Shown here piece by piece: positions 23,888-31,690 of a stretch of 39,711 nucleotides of DNA. Every line of letters begins with the position of its first letter. Within the stretch, counting starts at the first letter, position 1. The translations under genes were made by a program, and so were the position numbers. The notes under the pieces were generated by a model that saw only the letters and a program-made list of their open reading frames with translations, did no database searches and was not told where the DNA came from. The DNA comes from Desulfobulbaceae bacterium (GTDB lineage: Bacteria; Desulfobacterota; Desulfobulbia; Desulfobulbales; Desulfurivibrionaceae), in assembly GCA_003517965.1 (NCBI GenBank), contig DOZO01000026.1:36364-76074 (forward strand), read 5' to 3'.

Positions 23888-25111
23888 TTAAACATGGATG
23901 ATTTTCTTCCTGAAGAGGCCATTGATCTCGCAGGTTGCGAGCGCAGGGTCAAGGGTCAGGGTGATGAGATTGTTCGGGTTCGCCTGGATGAGCGGGGCTC
24001 CGTTTGAGCCGGTCAGCGAGTGCACTGTGTGCGCGGTGTTGTTGAGGCCACGGCCAAGGTATTCGAGGCGGTCGCCCATCATAATGGGGTTGCGGGTTTC
24101 AATAACCGGCTGGGGGTCTGCCTGGCGGACGATGCCCACCGGGGCATAATCGTAGCTGATCAGGGGCCCGTTGTAGAGCATGTCGGAGGTAGTGGGCGGC
24201 TGGTCGCAGAAGTTTTCCGTGTAGCCCCGCGAGCCGATTTTCAGCAGCTCTTGCCGAAATGTTTCAGGCAGGGCGGCGGCAAGTCCCTCTGTCTGCCAGT
24301 AATCAAGGGCGGCCCGATAAAGGCGGGTTATGGCCCCCACATAGTACACGCTTTTCATTCTCCCTTCGAGCTTGAGGCTGTCTGCTCCAGCTCGGATCAA
24401 CTCGGGTAGCCGGTTGAGCAGGCAGAGATCCTTGGCGTTGAAGATATAGGTGCCGCGGCTGTCTTCCTCGACCGGGAAGAACTGGCCCGGCCGTTTTTCT
24501 TCTTCCAGCCGGTAGTGATAACGGCAGGGATGGGCGCAGTTGCCCTGATTAGCGTCGCGGCCGGTAAGATAAAGGCTCAAAAGACAACGGCCCGAGTAGG
24601 AGATGCACAGTGCCCCGTGCACGAAGATCTCCAGCTCTGTCTCTGTGGCCTGTCTGATTTGGGTGATCTCGGCAAGGGAAAGCTCCCGGGCCAGATTGAG
24701 GCGTTTGACTCCCTGCCCGGCCCAAAAACGGACAGACTCAAGGTTGGTGACATTGGCCTGGGTGCTGAGATGGATCGGCAGTTCCGGCACTATCCGTCGG
24801 GCCACGGCGAGGATGCCGGGATCGGAGATAATCAGGCCGTCCACCTTTGCCTCGCGCAGACTGGCCAGATAGTCAGGCAACTCGGCAAGATCGTCATTAT
24901 GGGCAAAGATGTTGATCGTGGTGTATACTTGGACATGGTGCCCGTGAGCATAGGCCACGGCCTGGGCGATTTCTTCTTCGCCAAAATTGGTGGCATGGGC
25001 CCGGAGGCTGAATTTTTTGCCGCCAAGATAGACGGCATCCGCGCCGTAGTGGATAGCGGTCTGCATTTTTTCAAAATTGCCTGCCGGGGCAAGAAGTTCA
25101 GGAAGTTTCAT
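23888..25111 (-). CDS. U32-family peptidase (TrhP/YegQ-like)
   Basis: The 407-residue U32 protein begins KLPELLAPAGNFEKMQTAIHYGADAVYLGG and contains the family signature ELEIFVHGALCISYSGRCLLS and the cysteines of a likely Fe-S site (GNCAHPCRY). U32 proteins TrhP/RlhA act with Fe-S chemistry in prephenate-dependent tRNA or rRNA hydroxylation. The length and motifs fit the TrhP group, which would make it a tRNA-modifying neighbour of MnmA. The start at ATG 25111 lacks a strong ribosome binding site. A longer frame to 25189 would overlap the divergent mnmA start and is rejected. Only 28 bases separate the two start codons. Confidence 0.88.
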   Translation of the reverse strand: MKLPELLAPAGNFEKMQTAIHYGADAVYLGGKKFSLRAHATNFGEEEIAQAVAYAHGHHVQVYTTINIFAHNDDLAELPDYLASLREAKVDGLIISDPGILAVARRIVPELPIHLSTQANVTNLESVRFWAGQGVKRLNLARELSLAEITQIRQATETELEIFVHGALCISYSGRCLLSLYLTGRDANQGNCAHPCRYHYRLEEEKRPGQFFPVEEDSRGTYIFNAKDLCLLNRLPELIRAGADSLKLEGRMKSVYYVGAITRLYRAALDYWQTEGLAAALPETFRQELLKIGSRGYTENFCDQPPTTSDMLYNGPLISYDYAPVGIVRQADPQPVIETRNPIMMGDRLEYLGRGLNNTAHTVHSLTGSNGAPLIQANPNNLITLTLDPALATCEINGLFRKKIIHV

Positions 25112-25139
25112 CAATAAGCCTTTTTGTACTGAGGATCGG

Positions 25140-26213
25140 ATGGAAGAACGTTTCGCAACTATACACCAGAAAAAGATTGTTGTCGCCATGAGCGGCGGGG
25201 TTGATTCTTCGGTAACTGCCGCTCTGTTGCAAAGGCAGGGGGCGCAGGTGCAGGGTGTCTTTATGGCTATGGCCCAGCCCGATCTGGAGGAACAGGTACG
25301 GCGGGTTCGGGCGGTTGCCGATTTTTTAAAGGTTCCTCTGACCGTGCTGGATCTGGCGGATGCCTTCCGGCGCTCGGTGGTGGATTATTTTTGTGCCAGC
25401 TATTTTGCCGGTAAAACTCCCAATCCCTGCATGGTTTGTAACCGGACCATCAAATTTGGCCTGTTGCTGGATCAGGCGCGGGCAACCCTTGGCGCAGATC
25501 TGTTTGCCACTGGCCATTATGCCAGGATCAGCGGGGATAACACAACCGGATATCGGTTGCATAAAGGCGTTGATCCAAAAAAGGATCAGTCCTATTTCCT
25601 CGGGTTGCTCACCCAGGCGCAATTGGCACGAATCTGTTTTCCCTTAGGCGGCTTTCGCAAAGCCGAGGTTTACGGGATGGCCGCTGAGTTTGGCCTGGCT
25701 TTTGGGGATACAGCCGAGAGCCAGGATATCTGTTTTCTGAAAAACCAAACGGTGGGAGGGTTTCTCGCCTCCCATTTTCCAGGGAATGAGCGGCCAGGGC
25801 CAATGTTGACCTTGCAAGGTAAGGAGATGGGGCGGCATGCGGGGATTCATCATTATACCATCGGCCAACGCCGGGGCCTGGGATTGCCTGACGCAACCCC
25901 TTGGTATGTGGTGGGGCTTGAGCGAGAGCGTGATGCGGTGCTGATTGGCAAAGATGCGGATCTTTGGCAGCAGGAGGTGCTGTTGCCAGAGGTGCATTGG
26001 CTTAGTGGTCAGGCCCCGACTTTGCCCTTTGTGTGCATGGTAAAAATCCGCTCCCGGCATTCAGCCTGCCAGGCAGAGATCGTCCGGCATGAGGGCGACG
26101 GGGTGCGCTTGATCTTTGCCCAGCCCCAGCGCGCGGTGACGCCTGGTCAGTTTGCGGTTTTTTATGAGGATGAGGTGGTTATAGGCTGCGGTGAGATTGC
26201 AAAATGCCTCTAA
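25140..26213 (+). CDS. mnmA: tRNA-specific 2-thiouridylase MnmA
   Basis: The 357-residue enzyme installs 2-thiouridine at the wobble position of tRNA-Lys, Glu and Gln. The ATP-pyrophosphatase loop AMSGGVDSS is at residues 16-24. The first catalytic cysteine lies in NPCMVCNRTIKFG and the second in ESQDICFLK. The C-terminal beta domains end with VTPGQFAVFYEDEVVIGCG. GAGGATC lies before ATG 25140, and the frame upstream to 25077 has no homology value. Divergent from the U32 gene. Confidence 0.96.
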   Translation: MEERFATIHQKKIVVAMSGGVDSSVTAALLQRQGAQVQGVFMAMAQPDLEEQVRRVRAVADFLKVPLTVLDLADAFRRSVVDYFCASYFAGKTPNPCMVCNRTIKFGLLLDQARATLGADLFATGHYARISGDNTTGYRLHKGVDPKKDQSYFLGLLTQAQLARICFPLGGFRKAEVYGMAAEFGLAFGDTAESQDICFLKNQTVGGFLASHFPGNERPGPMLTLQGKEMGRHAGIHHYTIGQRRGLGLPDATPWYVVGLERERDAVLIGKDADLWQQEVLLPEVHWLSGQAPTLPFVCMVKIRSRHSACQAEIVRHEGDGVRLIFAQPQRAVTPGQFAVFYEDEVVIGCGEIAKCL

Positions 26214-26222
26214 CCTTTATAG

Positions 26223-26344
26223 ACTCGTAACAACTAAATAAAACGATATTTTATCATTCCGGCGGAAGCAGGGATCCAACGTTTTTGGACAAATACAATA
26301 AGGCTGGACCCCGGCCTTCGCCGGGGAGACGAGTTGTTACGAAT
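26223..26344. repeat. REP-like palindromic element with 13-bp inverted ends
   Basis: ACTCGTAACAACT (26223-26235) and AGTTGTTACGAAT (26332-26344) form inverted ends with one mismatch. Inside lies the perfect hairpin CCCCGGC-cttc-GCCGGGG (26309-26326), preceded by ATTCCGGCGGAAGCAGGGATCC. The internal part resembles the common bacterial REP unit pattern of CATTCCGGC..GGATCC..GGACCCCGGC..GGGGTGAC. It lies in the 255-base gap before pyk. Confidence 0.75.
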
Positions 26345-26468
26345 CCATTAAATTTGCCTTGGCAAATGCAGCGGGAAAACGATACATTGATTGAGACCGC
26401 TTTTGCCGGGCACTTATCCATCTGGGCTTGCAAATATCCTCGCTCACCTGAAAAATTCAAGGAGCATT

Positions 26469-27905
26469 ATGAATCCATTCATCTCCAAAACCAAAATTGT
26501 TGCTACCCTGGGACCTGCCTCTTTTTCACCCGCTGTGCAACGCCGCCTGATGGCTGCCGGGGTCGATGGCTTTCGTCTGAATCTCTCCCACGGAGATTTT
26601 GAGGAACATGCCGGGGTAATTGTCAGTTTGCGCAAAATAAGTGCGGAAATGGGTCGGCCGGTGGCCATCATTGTTGACCTGCCTGGGCCGAAAATGCGTC
26701 TGGGCAAGGTGCCCAAGCCGATTACCGTGCGGCGGGGCGCCAAGGTCCGCTTCGTGCCGGAAGGGATTGCCCGGCCGGGACCAGGCATTTTTTTGCCTCA
26801 TGAAATTTCTGGTTTGGCCCAAGGGTTGCGGTCAGGCTCCATTATTTTTGTCGGTGACGGCATGATGCAGTTTAAGGTTAAGTCTATCCAGGGCGAGATT
26901 GTCGAAACCGAAGCCCTGGTGGCCGGGGTTGTCCGCTCCAACAAAGGGGTTAATATTCCCGGCTATAATGCGCCTGCCGGGATACTCACCGAGGAGGACA
27001 AGCGTGGCATCGCCTTTGCCATCAAGCATAAAGCCGATGTGATCTGCATCTCCTTTGTCGGCGGTCCGCAAGATATGCTGGCCGCTCGCGCGCTCCTACC
27101 GAAAACAGGGAAATACCGGCCCTGCTTGTTAGCCAAGATCGAACGGCGGCAGGCGGTGACTCATCTTGACGGCATTCTGGCGGTGTCCGACGCGGTTATG
27201 GTAGCCCGGGGTGATCTCGGCATTGAGCTACCCATCGAAGAGATTCCGGGGTTGCAGAAGGACATCATCCATCGTGCCAACATGGCGGCAAAGCCGGTAA
27301 TCGTTGCCACCCAGATGCTGCTGTCCATGGTGGACAACGCCCGGCCCACCCGGGCCGAGGTCACCGATGTGGCCAATGCCATTTTGGATGGCGCTGACGC
27401 GATCATGTTTTCCGAGGAGACCGCCATTGGCCATGATCCGGCGGCGGTGGTTCGTATTGCCAAAAAAATCGCCCACCAGACCGAACGCCGTCTGGTCAAG
27501 AGCGGCGGCGTCGCCCTGGAGGTACGGGCCGCGATCCGTTCTGAAGACAGCATTGATGATCTGATCAGCAGCGCCACCTGTGACATTCTTGAAAACCGCA
27601 CCATTGATCTGGCCCTGACCCCGACCGCTTCCGGAACCACGGCCCGGCGCATCGCCCGGATGCGGCCCCGTCCCTGGATTGTGGCGGTTACCGAAAATCA
27701 GACGGTCCGCAATATCCTCGCCATTTCCTACGGGGTCTTTCCCATAGGGGTACCCTCTGTCGACCTGTCAGATCTCGATTTGGCCGATCTGCTGAGAGGC
27801 GCAGGGTTGATCCGTTCTGGAACGCGGCGGCTGGTAATCACTTCGGGAACCCAGTGCGGGGTGGCAGGAACCACCAACAGCTTGAAGATTATTGATGTTT
27901 CGTAA
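26469..27905 (+). CDS. pyk: Pyruvate kinase
   Basis: The 478-residue glycolytic enzyme converts PEP and ADP to pyruvate and ATP. Conserved parts are KTKIVATLGPAS at the N terminus, the catalytic lysine segment LLAKIERRQAV, VMVARGDLGIELPIEEIPGLQ with metal ligands, and KPVIVATQMLLSMVDNARPTRAEVTDVANA. Two variations stand out: DLPGPKMR in place of the usual DTKGPEIR, and FSEETAIG in place of LSGETAxG. The C-terminal domain (residues ~350-470) is present. AAGGAG lies five bases before ATG 26469; an upstream frame to 26391 runs through the repeat region and is not supported. Confidence 0.93.
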   Translation: MNPFISKTKIVATLGPASFSPAVQRRLMAAGVDGFRLNLSHGDFEEHAGVIVSLRKISAEMGRPVAIIVDLPGPKMRLGKVPKPITVRRGAKVRFVPEGIARPGPGIFLPHEISGLAQGLRSGSIIFVGDGMMQFKVKSIQGEIVETEALVAGVVRSNKGVNIPGYNAPAGILTEEDKRGIAFAIKHKADVICISFVGGPQDMLAARALLPKTGKYRPCLLAKIERRQAVTHLDGILAVSDAVMVARGDLGIELPIEEIPGLQKDIIHRANMAAKPVIVATQMLLSMVDNARPTRAEVTDVANAILDGADAIMFSEETAIGHDPAAVVRIAKKIAHQTERRLVKSGGVALEVRAAIRSEDSIDDLISSATCDILENRTIDLALTPTASGTTARRIARMRPRPWIVAVTENQTVRNILAISYGVFPIGVPSVDLSDLDLADLLRGAGLIRSGTRRLVITSGTQCGVAGTTNSLKIIDVS

Positions 27906-27959
27906 GCTTAAAAAAGTGGAGTCCAAAGTGACAAGTTTTTCAGGAGAGTTAGGACGCCA

Positions 27960-29369
27960 ATGAATCCGGAAGACCTGCAAATCCTGATTGCCAGCGGCGA
28001 AGGTCAGTTGCTGGAGTTCAAGCGTGCCGGTATCGCTCACCTTGGCCGGGAAATCTGCGCCTTTGCCAACTCCCTGGGAGGCCGGATACTGATTGGGGTA
28101 GATGACGCAGGGAAAATTCACCCCGTTGCCTCAGACAACCTTCTGCGTTCCGAAGTGCAGTCCATCGCCCGCAACCTTGAACCGCCCCTGATGGTGGAAT
28201 GTGAAGAGGTGGCCGGGGTTCTGGTCGTCTCCGTCCCAGCCAGCCGTTTCAAACCGCACAGCGCCGCAGGCAAGTTCTTCCTGCGTGAAGGCGCGACCTG
28301 CCAGCAGATGAACAGGGATGAAATCCGGGAATTTTTTTATCGTGAGGGGCTGGTTTACTTTGATGAGAAAGTAAATGACCGTTTCATCTGGCCGGACGAC
28401 CTGAACCGGGCCGCCTATGACGAACTGGTCAGGGTCTGCGGCATCACCCCGGCGCTGGATCCCGGGCGGCTGCTCGAAAACCTGGGGCTGCTCAAGCAAC
28501 GGCGGATGACCTATGCCGGTTCCTTGCTCCTCTGCAATACCTCTTCTCTGGCGGTGCCGGGTTCCTCCATCAACTGCTGTCTGTTTCAGGGAAAGACAAG
28601 CAGCCGCATCCTCGACCAGAAGGTCTATGATGCTGATTTTCTCAGCAACTACCACGCGGCGGTCAATTACCTGCTGGCCCATCTTAACACCGCCTATGAG
28701 ATCGGCTTTGAGCGCAAGGAAAAACTGGAGCTGCCGGAAGGCGCGCTTCGCGAGGCTCTGCTCAACGCCATGGGCCACCGGGATTACCGCAAGCCCGGCG
28801 ACCTTCAGGTGCATATCTTTCAGGATCGGGTGGAAATCATCAATCCCGGCGGCCTGGTCGGTGGCCTTACCCTGGCAACCCTCGGGACCCGAAGCATCCC
28901 CAGAAATCCCTTGCTTTTCGGCCTGATGCATCGCATGAATCTGGTTGAGAAGGTTGGTTCCGGCCTGCTGCGTATCCGCCAGATGTCTGAAGCTTACCCG
29001 TGTCCGCCGCCACGAATTGAGGCGGATGAAGACTGGTATAGGATTATTTTTCTGCGTCCAGAAACCGAGTCTCAACCAGAGTCGGGGCTAGAGTCGGGGA
29101 TAGAGTCGGGGATAGAGTCGGGGCTAGAGTCGGAGACTTCGAAATCCGTCATAAAAGCCCTGACTGGCCATCCGCTCCAACGTGCGGAAATCGCCAAGGC
29201 GCTTGGTCATGACCAGGTTTCAGGGGCGGTGAACCGAGCGGTGAAGGAATTGTTGAAGAAACAACTTATCGAATATACTCTTCCAGATAAACCAAACAGT
29301 CGCTTGCAACAATATCGGCTGACGGAAAAAGGTAGAAAGCTGGTTGCAGGAATGAAACGTAATGAGTGA
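27960..29369 (+). CDS. AlbA_2/Schlafen-like ATP-binding transcriptional regulator
   Basis: The 469-residue protein has an N-terminal AlbA_2 (divergent AAA_4) domain with LLEFKRAGIAHLGREICAFANSLGGRILIGVDD. A GHKL-type ATPase-like domain with ALREALLNAMGHRDY and VEIINPGGLVGGL follows, then an Asp/Glu-Ser-Gly repeat and a C-terminal winged helix (RAEIAKALGHDQVSGAVNRAVKELLKKQLI). Such proteins are often called RecG-like or HATPase_c_4 regulators, and many are linked to stress or defence neighbourhoods. GGAGAG precedes the ATG. The central linker is an in-frame 12-bp tandem repeat. It opens the accessory stretch between pyk and mtaB. Confidence 0.9.
   Translation: MNPEDLQILIASGEGQLLEFKRAGIAHLGREICAFANSLGGRILIGVDDAGKIHPVASDNLLRSEVQSIARNLEPPLMVECEEVAGVLVVSVPASRFKPHSAAGKFFLREGATCQQMNRDEIREFFYREGLVYFDEKVNDRFIWPDDLNRAAYDELVRVCGITPALDPGRLLENLGLLKQRRMTYAGSLLLCNTSSLAVPGSSINCCLFQGKTSSRILDQKVYDADFLSNYHAAVNYLLAHLNTAYEIGFERKEKLELPEGALREALLNAMGHRDYRKPGDLQVHIFQDRVEIINPGGLVGGLTLATLGTRSIPRNPLLFGLMHRMNLVEKVGSGLLRIRQMSEAYPCPPPRIEADEDWYRIIFLRPETESQPESGLESGIESGIESGLESETSKSVIKALTGHPLQRAEIAKALGHDQVSGAVNRAVKELLKKQLIEYTLPDKPNSRLQQYRLTEKGRKLVAGMKRNE
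29079..29135 (+). repeat. 12-bp tandem repeat inside the AlbA_2 gene
   Basis: Four copies of GAGTCGGGG(c/g)TA-type 12-mers run from 29079 to 29126, followed by a partial fifth copy. They encode ESGL/ESGI units (ESGLESGIESGIESGLES). As the unit is a multiple of three, copy changes would alter only linker length. Confidence 0.9.
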
Positions 29370-29428
29370 GTCAACCTGTCAGAATGACGGGAACACACAG
29401 CATTGCGCTATTTTAGTTTTCTTTGATA

Positions 29429-29458
29429 TTGACAAATTCCGTAAAATGCCCCTATGCA
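29429..29458 (+). promoter_or_regulatory. Candidate promoter of the HNH gene
   Basis: TTGACA (29429-29434) is followed after 18 bases by TATGCA (29453-29458). If used, transcription starts near 29465, downstream of the ATG at 29454, which supports ATG 29520 as the HNH start. Confidence 0.4.
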
Positions 29459-29519
29459 ACTTGCATATACATTCCAACCCGAAGCTATAACTCTGTGGGA
29501 AACCATAGTCGCTAAACCA

Positions 29520-30500
29520 ATGACCGAACTTGCCACCTCAATCAAACAATTCGCCTCCCTTAACCGCGCACCGGGCGCGACGTGGACTGATGCTACCAAG
29601 CGCAGGGCTCCGCACAAGCCGATCCTCTTGCTGGCTGTGTTGGACTTAGTGCATCGTAATGTTATTACCTCGCCGTTCATCGCCGTTACCGGCGACCTGA
29701 TGGAGCTGAACGAACTGTTTAACCTTTACTGGCGGCGGATCGTCCCCCTCGGCCAGACCAGCAGCATCGCCTTCCCCTTCTCCCGTCTCGATCGAGAGCC
29801 GTTCTGGGAATTGATTCCGCAGCCGGGCACGACCATTACCCCTGCAATCATCAACAATACTTCGTCCGTCACTTACATGCGCAAACATGCCTTGGGGGCA
29901 AAGTTGGACGAGGGACTGTTCCGGGTTATGCAGAGCGGAGAGGGACAGGGGATACTTAGGGAAGCTTTGCTGCAGGCCTGCTTTTCCGCCGGGGCAGCGG
30001 CGGTGCTGCGCGAGCAGTCGGTCATCAATCGTGAGGCGTTCGACTACAGCCGGATGCTGGAAGAGAAAGCTCACCTGCCGCTGGTGCAGGAGATCTTGGC
30101 GGCGGATAACTATCGTTCCGCAGCCCGTGATCAGGGGTTCCGTCGCATTGTTGTGAAGGCATATGACCATCGTTGCGCTTTGTGCGGAGTGCGAATCATT
30201 ACACCGGAACAGCACACCGTGGTTGATGCCGCTCATATCGTTCCATGGTGCAAAAGTCAGAACGACGACATTCGTAACGGCATAGCTCTGTGCAAGCTCT
30301 GTCACTGGGCCTTTGACGAGGGAATGATGGGAGTGTCGGACAGCTACGCTGTTATCACCTCGCGCCAGATTGCCGCTGATCCTAATGTGCCTGGGTTTTT
30401 GTTGACTCTTTCCGGGCGTACTATTATTCCGCCATCAGACCGTGATCTCTGGCCGGCCCAACAGTACCTTGTCGAACATCGACGTGAATGGCGTTTGTGA
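29520..30500 (+). CDS. HNH endonuclease, restriction-type (modified-DNA-dependent class suspected)
   Basis: The 326-residue protein has an N-terminal domain with RRAPHKPILLLAVLDL, a motif I know from HNH restriction enzymes including phosphorothioate-DNA-binding McrA-type enzymes. The C-terminal HNH nuclease has zinc cysteines in HRCALCGV and CKLCH, and catalytic histidines in VVDAAHIVPWCKSQNDDIRNG followed by the FDEGMM segment. The role as a modified-DNA-dependent (type IV) defence enzyme is inferred. Start: a candidate promoter ends at 29458, so ATG 29520 (MTELATS) is preferred over ATG 29454. No methylase gene adjoins, which fits a type IV rather than type II enzyme. Confidence 0.83.
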   Translation: MTELATSIKQFASLNRAPGATWTDATKRRAPHKPILLLAVLDLVHRNVITSPFIAVTGDLMELNELFNLYWRRIVPLGQTSSIAFPFSRLDREPFWELIPQPGTTITPAIINNTSSVTYMRKHALGAKLDEGLFRVMQSGEGQGILREALLQACFSAGAAAVLREQSVINREAFDYSRMLEEKAHLPLVQEILAADNYRSAARDQGFRRIVVKAYDHRCALCGVRIITPEQHTVVDAAHIVPWCKSQNDDIRNGIALCKLCHWAFDEGMMGVSDSYAVITSRQIAADPNVPGFLLTLSGRTIIPPSDRDLWPAQQYLVEHRREWRL

Positions 30501-30528
30501 GAGGTATGTTATGACCATTTACGGAAGT

Positions 30529-30556
30529 AAGCTACCAACGGCAAAGCCGGTGGCTT
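30529..30556. other. Hairpin after the HNH gene
   Basis: AAGCTACC (30529-30536) pairs with GGTGGCTT (30549-30556), with one G-T wobble, and an inner CGGC-aaa-GCCG stem. It lies 28 bases after the HNH stop. There is no T-run, so it is only terminator-like or a remnant of a foldback end. The rest of the 182-base gap to 30683 holds no intact gene. Confidence 0.5.
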
Positions 30557-30682
30557 GAAAGAATCTGAATCGTTCAAAGCGGTTGGAAACCTGGGGCCAT
30601 GAGATTGAAGACGCTGACGTGTTAAATCGGGACTTATCGAAATCACCAGCGTGACAGCTTCTAAAAACAGCATGTTAAGGTC

Positions 30683-30907
30683 ATGACCCTCAAGGAACAG
30701 GGCAAAAAAAAGATCGCCGTCACCACCCTGGGCTGCAAGGTCAACCAGTTTGAGTCGGCGGCCTTTCTTTCGGAACTTACCGCGCGGGAGGTGGAGCTGG
30801 TTCCTTTTTCCGGCCCGACGGAGGTTTACATCATCAACACCTGCGTAGTTACGGCCAGGGCGGGAGCCCAGTCGCGCCAGTTGATCCGCGAGGCGTTGCA
30901 GCGATGA
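30683..30907 (+). pseudogene. Truncated duplicate of the mtaB 5' end
   Basis: The 74-codon frame encodes the first ~70 residues of MtaB (KKKIAVTTLGCKVNQFESAA, EVYIINTCVVTARAGAQSRQL). It is closely similar to the start of the intact gene at 31691: about 25 base differences over 215, or roughly 88% identity counted by eye, with most substitutions synonymous. It lacks the radical SAM and TRAM domains, so it cannot be active. Its stop TGA overlaps the start ATG of the zeta-like gene by four bases. Similarity also extends upstream of the ATG for about 40 bases. See findings for the interpretation. Confidence 0.9.
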
Positions 30908-31437
30908 CAACTTGGATGGATAAAAAAATCATTATCATAGCTGGCCCTAACGGAGCTGGGAAAACGACCTTTGCCGAAGAATTTCTGCCCGTAGAGGCTA
31001 ACTGCCCGATCTTTGTGAATGCAGACCTGATAGCCGCCGGTATTTCTCCCTTTGCTCCGGAAAGGGCGGCGTTCAGGGCCGGTCGATTGATGCTTGAGGA
31101 AATTTTTGTCCATGTTCGCCTAAAAGAAAGTTTTGCCTTTGAGACTACCCTGAGCGGACGAGGTTACGCTAAACTTATCCCGCTTTGGCGGGAAGAAGGT
31201 TATATTGTGAAATTATTTTACCTGCGCCTTGATTCACCTGATTTAGCTGTGGCCAGGGTTCGCCAACGGGTAAAAGCAGGGGGGCATAATATTCCGGAAC
31301 CGACCATCCGTCGCAGGTTTGTGGCAGGACTTCGAAATTTTAACGAAACTTACATGCCGATTGTCGATGAATGGGCACTATATGATAATTCCGTAAAGGC
31401 ACCCCAGCTTATTGAAGAAGGAGTTAATGACCTATGA
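30904..31437 (+). CDS. Zeta-toxin-like P-loop kinase (COG4185 type)
   Basis: The 177-residue protein has Walker A GPNGAGKT at residues 14-21 and the zeta-toxin-like pattern FVNADLIAAGISPF. The segment FAFETTLSGRGYAKLI matches the family's substrate site, and LFYLRLDSPDLAVARVRQRVKAGGHNIPEPTIRRRF is also typical. Zeta toxins phosphorylate UDP-N-acetylglucosamine and block cell wall synthesis; related COG4185 kinases are less well understood. The start overlaps the stop of the mtaB fragment (ATGA) and the stop overlaps the start of the small partner gene (ATGA), so translation is likely coupled at both ends. GAGG lies about ten bases before the start. Confidence 0.9.
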   Translation: MTTWMDKKIIIIAGPNGAGKTTFAEEFLPVEANCPIFVNADLIAAGISPFAPERAAFRAGRLMLEEIFVHVRLKESFAFETTLSGRGYAKLIPLWREEGYIVKLFYLRLDSPDLAVARVRQRVKAGGHNIPEPTIRRRFVAGLRNFNETYMPIVDEWALYDNSVKAPQLIEEGVNDL

Positions 31438-31610
31438 GTGCAAAGCCGGTTTATCCGAAGGCTAATAAAAAAGAGCGCGATCCTGATTTCGTCAAGGCTG
31501 AAACCGCAATGCAACGAGCAGCCCAAAAAGCTCGTGAACGGGCAAGGCAGACTGGCGTTGGTGTTGTCTTTCTCAAAGATGGACGAATCGTTGAGGAGCT
31601 ACCGGGTTGA
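31434..31610 (+). CDS. 58-residue partner of the zeta-like kinase (antitoxin candidate)
   Basis: The open frame of 58 codons begins at ATG 31434 within the toxin stop (ATGA overlap) and ends at TGA 31608-31610. The product is basic and helical (RAAQKARERARQTGVGVVFL) with a C-terminal short strand and the ending GRIVEELPG. It does not look like an epsilon antitoxin or a known DNA-binding fold. Coupling and size make an antitoxin or accessory role likely, but this is inference. Confidence 0.75.
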   Translation: MSAKPVYPKANKKERDPDFVKAETAMQRAAQKARERARQTGVGVVFLKDGRIVEELPG

Positions 31611-31690
31611 TGTCTTTCAATGCCAGTCAGCGTCTGATCTATGGTAAAAATGGCAGCGTTTGCGGCTCCTGAAAACAGTATGGCACAGGC

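Noticed and set aside
29079..29135. CRISPR-like array
   Set aside because: The 12-bp units are direct tandem repeats in frame inside a gene, with no spacers.
30561..30640. Possible short coding remnant in the gap before the mtaB fragment
   Set aside because: One frame gives about 30 residues with a protein-like look, but no start, no ribosome binding site and no recognisable family, so it is left unannotated.
30900..30907. TGA at the end of the mtaB fragment as a selenocysteine codon, since selC is in the window
   Set aside because: Similarity to mtaB ends before the TGA and no SECIS-like context is needed to explain the stop. It is also the overlapping stop for the kinase start.
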